From positions 1,787,501-1,851,500 of the forward strand of contig CATNEN010000037.1 of NCBI GenBank assembly GCA_950097015.1: a DNA stretch of 64,000 nucleotides, read 5' to 3'. The translations under genes were made by a program, and so were the position numbers. The notes below the pieces were generated by a model that worked only from the letters and a program-made list of their open reading frames with translations, did no database searches and had not been told where the DNA came from. Positions 59,301-64,000 of the stretch are shown here, in pieces (position 1 is the first letter of the stretch; the number at the start of each line of letters is the position of its first letter). The stretch is from Macrostomum hystrix. Its lineage: Eukaryota > Platyhelminthes > Macrostomidae.

Positions 59301-59693
59301 AAGCCAAAGGATGTTGCCACACTATTGAGCATGCTAGATTACGAAGGCCGGCCAGCGGAAGCTTGCAAATTTGAGCCAGTCCAATTGTCCGACGGCGTGG
59401 CTTCCTACTGTCCGCCTGTGCCCGAGTTTTGCGTTGTACGTTTCAGTTCTACGGATAACAAAGATTTGACATCGCCTCGGCTGCCGAGTCAGTCGCCAGG
59501 TATTCTGATCTGCACAGCCGGAGCCGGTAACCTAACAATCAGCAATGATACTAGCGAGGCTGCTGACAGTAAGCCTCGGCCGCTTGGTCCGGGCGCAGTG
59601 TTCCTGTTGCCAGCCGGAAGTCAGCTAACCCTAGTGCCCAACCAGACCGCCGGTCAGCTCGAAGCCTATCTGGCCTACGCGCCCGCCGAATGA
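56307..59693 (+). CDS. MPI: Mannose-6-phosphate isomerase
   Basis: Exons 56,307-56,441, 56,997-57,545 and 59,121-59,693 are all phase 0 with GT..AG sites and give 418 aa (human MPI is 423). It interconverts fructose-6-phosphate and mannose-6-phosphate in the cytosol, feeding GDP-mannose and glycosylation. The start YQNYAWGKVGSDSKV and LWMGCHPSGP are family hallmarks. Zinc ligands are present: Gln and His in SIQAHPDK, Glu in NHKPEMAIAL and His in NLPHAYLSGDC. CIECMACSDNVVRAGLTPK is the catalytic-region signature. The C-terminal cupin half is less conserved, as in other animals. Intron 1 carries a SINE and intron 2 two tandem arrays. No frame damage is seen. Confidence 0.96.
56585..56830 (-). 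mobile_element. SINE 1 copy (MPI intron 1)
   Basis: Minus-strand copy: B-box complement (gggaatcgaacccccgac), cacccagctgttaaatacca, and the tail module complement (gctgttcagtccatagactg). The central aagacactt segment is deleted. Confidence 0.8.
57585..58590. repeat. 21/24-bp tandem array (MPI intron 2)
   Basis: About 45 copies of two interleaved units: 21 bp (cagctgatcgatgggaggta) and 24 bp (with ggtggtaa). They alternate in recurring blocks. Most units contain CAGCTG and ATCGAT palindromes. The minus-strand open frame of 350 codons is an artefact of units that are multiples of 3. Confidence 0.97.
58880..59095. repeat. ~28-bp tandem repeat (MPI intron 2)
   Basis: About seven copies of a unit with core tctcacaatccatgtctcat and tggtgatatc. 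It ends about 25 nt before the exon-3 acceptor. Confidence 0.9.
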
Positions 59694-59724
59694 TCTGTCT
59701 GCTTCGTGGACTCTAACATCTTTG

Positions 59725-59982
59725 GGCTAGACTAGCCTGTGAGTTAGGGATTGCTAGACTAGCCTGTGAGTTAGGGATTGCTAGACTAGCCTGTGAGTTA
59801 GGGATTTCTAGACTAGCCTGTGAGTTAGGGATTTCTAGACTAGCCTGTGAGTTAGGGATTGCTAGACTAGCCTGTGAGTTAGGGATTGCTAGACTAGCCT
59901 GTGAGTTAGGGATTGCTAGACTAGCCTGTGAGTTAGGGATTGCTAGACTAGCCTGTGAGTTAGGGATTGCTAGACTAGCTGA
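59725..59982. repeat. 27-bp tandem array downstream of MPI
   Basis: About nine near-identical copies, core agactagcctgtgagttagg. It starts about 35 nt after the stop, so it may be transcribed in the 3'UTR. Confidence 0.96.
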
Positions 59983-60906
59983 GTTGTATCTGCTGCTCCT
60001 GTGTGCTGAAGGCTGGGAGGGGATTAGTTGGGCACGAGGGATAGCTCAGGAGATTATGAGTCTGCTTACCTGCGTGTCTTGTTTTTTTTGACAAGCGCAA
60101 TCACCACCTGTAGCGGCAGGCCCTTGCCTGTAGGATATTTAATTAGCTTCATATTTCAAGGACCATATTTGTTATTTGTAATACCTATTTCTTTGAAATC
60201 GGATGTCCTTTTCATTCTGTTGTCTGTTATCATGGGGTTTTATTACGTATTTTTCTAACGTTTTTTAAAAAAATTTCTGAGTTCATTACTGTCAATTATT
60301 CGTCATAGAATGCATAGGTTTTACTAGACATAGAATGCAATAGCTACATTAGAAATTTTTATGTGTGTTCTAATCTCGCGCCTAATTCCGATGCATTATT
60401 GAATTTCTTTAGCTTTTGATATAATCAGGTTCACAATGTTAAAACAAATTTCTAAAGGTTATTTGCGTAGTGCCTGTTCTATATTCTCTCGGTGAATTTT
60501 CTCACATCTAATTATTTATTATGGCTATTCCATTCAATACAATAAATGTGCGTTTATATCGTTTTATCTAGATGTCTTTTAATGCGTCTTAATTCTTGAA
60601 TTTTACCGCATCAATTGATGCGTTCAGTCCATGGACTGTTAGGCCGCCACACCCACCCAAAATTATACCCCTGCAGGTGCTAGCACCAATTTTACCGCTA
60701 GGTAAACTAAAGCAATAGAAAATTAAGTGTCTTGCTTCTAAGGACTGAAATTGTTTTCCAATTGGGCTGCGATTCGAACTTCTGACCTCTCGATAAGGAT
60801 TCCTAAACTCCGACTTGCCGGAAGTTGTAAAATGTAGATCAATACACAATAGAAAATACAAATTAAGCTTTCTTAATAGTTTCTTAAGACCTTGTTTCTT
60901 TCACAT
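59983..60906. other. MPI-SHOC2 intergenic region
   Basis: AT-rich; includes a SINE 1 remnant. No gene is seen. Confidence 0.4.
60610..60830 (-). mobile_element. SINE 1 copy, diverged
   Basis: Carries the tail-module complement gttcagtccatggactgtta, then taagtgtcttgct and a B-box-like complement gctgcgattcgaac. It is heavily mutated. Confidence 0.7.
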
Positions 60907-60938
60907 TGACGTCACTTCTCATCACTCTGATGACGTCA
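60907..60938. promoter_or_regulatory. Two CRE/ATF palindromes upstream of SHOC2
   Basis: Two perfect TGACGTCA sites at 60,907-60,914 and 60,931-60,938, with starts 24 bp apart and 35-66 bp before the SHOC2 ATG. TGACGTCA is the established CREB/ATF consensus. Spacing and position suggest a core-promoter element or one in the 5'UTR; function is inferred. Confidence 0.65.
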
Positions 60939-60972
60939 TCGCCAAATGATTGCATAATAATCTTCAGCACGA

Positions 60973-63900
60973 ATGGCCACCGGCGGTTCAGCCGGCGGAC
61001 ACGCAGCAAGCGGCGGCGGCGGCGGCTCCCAGGTCTCTGTTGTCGGCTCCTCCGCAGCGGCAGTTGGCGCCGCAGTTGGCGGCGGCGTCGTAGGTCCCGC
61101 CGGCGATGAAGCGGCGTCGCTCGGCTCGCCGGAGGACCCGTCGCGCAGCCAGTGCACCAGTCCGTTTGTTGTGGAGGACACCCACGCACTGATGCAAGAC
61201 TTCGACCAGCTCAGCATAGCCAAGAAGTCATCAATGTGCAGCGGCAGCTCGCCGGATCCCAAGAAGACCAAGGTGACCGTACAGAGGCCCGGCGAAGTCA
61301 AAGCGGTCACCTGCGGCCCAGTACCTGTGAAGAAGAGCAAGAAGACTGACCAGGACGCCGTGAAGGAGATTCAGCGATGCCGCGAGGACAACGACAACCG
61401 GCTAGACTTGAGCAAATGCCAGATCACCGCCCTGCCGCCCTGCATCAAAGATCTGGCTGCCAATCTCACTGAGCTCTACCTCTACTCAAACAAACTGGTC
61501 AGTCTGCCTATTGAGATTGGTCACCTGTACGGACTGGAGATTCTCATGCTGCAGGTTAGCATTGTCGTCCACGTCCTTAAATAGAAACTGTCTTTATCCC
61601 AAACGTTTTTTTATTCAATTCCCTAGACTCAATTGTATTTGAGCCATCATTCAATTTCCCATATCACTCCCTTTCCTAAAATCCATCATCAGTTTCCTAG
61701 AATCCATCATCCCGTTTCCTAAAATCCATCATCCCGTTTCCTAAAATCCATCATCCCGTTTCCTAGAATCCATCATTAGTTTCCTAGAATCCATCATCCC
61801 GTTTCTTAAAATCCATCATCCCGATTCCTAGAACCCATCATCCCGTTTCCTAGAATCCATCACCCCGTTTCCTAGAATACATCATCCCGTTTCCTAGAAT
61901 CCATCATCCCGTTTCTTAAAATCCATCATCCCGTTTCCTAGAACCCATCATCCCGTTTCCTAGAATCCAACATTCCGTTTCCTAAAATCCATCACCCCGT
62001 TTCCTAGAATACATCATCCCGTTTTCTAGAATCCATCACCCCGTTTCCTAGAATCCATCATCCCGTTTCTTAAAATCCATCATCCCGTTTCCTAGAACCC
62101 ATCATCCCGTTTCCTAGAATCCAACATTCCGTTTCCTAAAATCCATCACCCCGTTTCCTAGAATACATCATCCCGTTTTCTAGAATCCATCATCTCGTTT
62201 CCTAGAATCCATCATCCCGTTTCCTAGAATCCAACATTCCGTTTCCTAAAATCCATCACCCCGTTTCCTAGAATACATCATCCCGTTTTCTAGAATCCAT
62301 CATCTCGTTTCCTAGAATCCATCATCCCGTTTCATAGAATCCAACATTCTGTTTCCTAGAATCCATCATCCCGTTTCCTAGAATCCAACATTCCGTTTCC
62401 TAAAATCCATCACCCCGTTTCCTAGAATACATCATCCCGTTTCCTAGAATCCATCATCCCGTTTCCTAGAATCCATCATTCCGTTTCCTAGAATCCATCA
62501 TCCCGTTTCCTAGAATCCATCATTCCATTTCCTAGAATCCATCATTCCGTTTCCTTGAATCCATCATTCTGTTTTCTTGAATCCATCATTCCGTTTCCTA
62601 GAATCCATCATCCCGTTTCCTAGAATCAATGATCCCAGAATTGCATTCCATCTCTTAGGATCTCACCTTATTTTCTAAAGTCGATCAGCAGCAATTATCA
62701 GGTGTGTTGTTGTCCCAAACCGCAGGAAAACTGCCTGACTAACCTGCCGGACACTCTAGCCAGCTGCAGCCGGCTGCGTATGCTGGATGTTCGGCACAAC
62801 AAGCTGTGCGAAATTCCGCCCGTGATTTTCAAGCTGATCGGCCTCACCCACCTGCTGCTGCGTTTCAATCGCATTCGCGAGGTGGAAGACGACCTCAGAC
62901 AGCTCACCAAACTCCAGATCCTCAGCCTTAGAGAGAACAAGATCCGTTCACTGCCTGCTCTGGACTCGCTGCTGGAGCTAGTCACGCTGGATGTGTCCCA
63001 CAATAACCTAGTCGAACTGCCTGACAACATTGGCCAGTGCCTACAGTTGACTACGTTAAATTTGCAGCACAATGAGTTGAAATCTCTGCCTGATTCTATT
63101 GGCTGCCTGCGCAATTTGCAGCATCTGGGCCTGCGGTGAGTTGTACAGTGTACAGGTATAGTTTATAGGTACCTGAATAGAAATGTAAGTTTCACATCAT
63201 GGTCCTTTCCGTCCAGCTACATCAAGCTCACACTTAAATATATTTAAGCAGTTAGTAGATTGAATATATAGAGTAATAAAGCCAAAATGTAATAGCAGAT
63301 CGCAGTCCTCTTAGTGCATTTTATGCGGGAAAAGGCAAATAAAGTATCGCTATTAATCAATAAACCGGCGATTATTATTGCAGGTACAATCACCTGAAGC
63401 AGGTGCCAAAGTCATTAGCCAATTGTGGCCTATTGGACGAGTTCAACCTAGAAGGAAACAATCTGGAGACCCTGCCAGACAGTGTCCTCATGAACCTGAA
63501 CCGCCTGACTAGCATCACTCTGTCCCGAAATTATTTCAAAGCCTTCCCTGGCGGCGGTCCGCAGCAGTTCATCTCCGTGCAGACTCTGAACCTGGATCAC
63601 AACCAGGTCAATAAGATTCCATTCGGCATCTTTAGCCGCGCCGGCAGCCTAACTAAGCTAAATATGCGCGACAATCTGCTGACCGCCCTGCCGCCTGACT
63701 TCAGCAGCTGGGTTAGCCTGGTTGAGCTCAATCTTGGCACCAATCAGCTGGCCCGACTGCCAGAGGATGTGGAAAAGCTGGCCCAACTAGAAGTCCTAGT
63801 TCTTAGTAATAATCAGCTGAAACGGCTGCCATCGACTGTTCGCAATCTGGGCAAGCTCCGAGTACTGGACCTGGAGGAGAACCAATTGGAGGCCCTGCCC

Positions 63901-64000
63901 TCGGAGATTGGCTATGTTAAGTCGCTGCAGCGCCTCATTGTTCAGAGCAACAGGCTGCAGTGCCTGCCGCGAGCTATCGGTATGCTCTCCAATCTGGTCT
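60973..64000 (+). CDS. SHOC2: SHOC2 leucine-rich-repeat scaffold, 5' part
   Basis: Exons 60,973-61,554, 62,726-63,135 and 63,384 to beyond the window end; phases agree. Just over 500 residues are visible. The N-terminal ~135 residues are Gly/Ala-rich then Lys-rich and replace the Lys/Glu-rich tail of vertebrate SHOC2. From [20 protein letters not shown] the match to SHOC2 is continuous: [63 protein letters not shown] and [20 protein letters not shown]. LRRs of 23-24 residues follow each other to the edge. Family role: with PP1C and MRAS it dephosphorylates RAF. KKTKVTV in the N-terminal tail resembles a PP1-docking RVxF motif. Intron 1 is a 22-bp array; intron 2 (248 nt) is plain. Confidence 0.96.
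61600..62645. repeat. 22-bp tandem array (SHOC2 intron 1)
   Basis: About 47 copies of a 22-bp unit, core cccgtttcctagaatccatc. Variants ctaaaatcc, caacattcc and caccccg form blocks that recur (for example near 61,960-62,030, 62,120-62,190 and 62,220-62,300), showing segmental duplication inside the array. Confidence 0.97.

Overview
This window is nuclear DNA from an invertebrate animal. It carries spliced genes with GT..AG introns, coding exons that are GC-rich against AT-rich flanks, orthologues of animal-specific proteins (SNX14, SHOC2, an SHB-type SH2 adaptor, ADAP), tRNA-derived SINEs and DNA-transposon remnants. I cannot fix the phylum. There is no bacterial gene organisation, CRISPR or operon.

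Layout. 1-2,650: three related 20-bp satellites. 3,521-4,597 (+): an unrecognised 358-aa low-complexity ORF. 6,871-11,042 (-): an SLC18-like MFS transporter in four exons. 13,068-23,658 (+): a complete SNX14 orthologue; 16 exons assembled by eye keep splice phase throughout and give 1,007 aa. 26,162-36,004 (-): a single-pass membrane JmjC protein in three exons, with a 7.7-kb array of 31-bp repeats in intron 2, a 27-bp array in intron 1 and an apparent 1-nt frameshift in exon 1. 42,233-43,545 (-): an SHB-type SH2 adaptor (273 aa). 44,349-46,640: a 472-bp MITE with a perfect 8-bp target duplication, then a transposase remnant. 47,743-50,028 (+): ADAP, an ArfGAP with two PH domains (389 aa). 50,490-56,300: AT-rich, gene-free, with hairpins, a palindrome series and an 818-bp foldback element. 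56,307-59,693 (+): phosphomannose isomerase (418 aa). 60,973-64,000 (+): 5' part of SHOC2, cut by the window edge.

The genes are unrelated housekeeping and signalling genes (lipid-droplet/ER sorting, vesicular transport, mannose metabolism, RAS-RAF scaffolding, Arf and phosphotyrosine signalling) and form no visible pathway. The dominant feature is about 26 tandem arrays, roughly a third of the window, with units of about 13-41 bp and nearly every array a different sequence. They sit in introns and flanks. In the seven spliced genes all 18 introns longer than about 400 nt contain an array or a SINE, and none of the 9 introns under 250 nt does. The large ORFs over these arrays are artefacts of stop-free repeat units.
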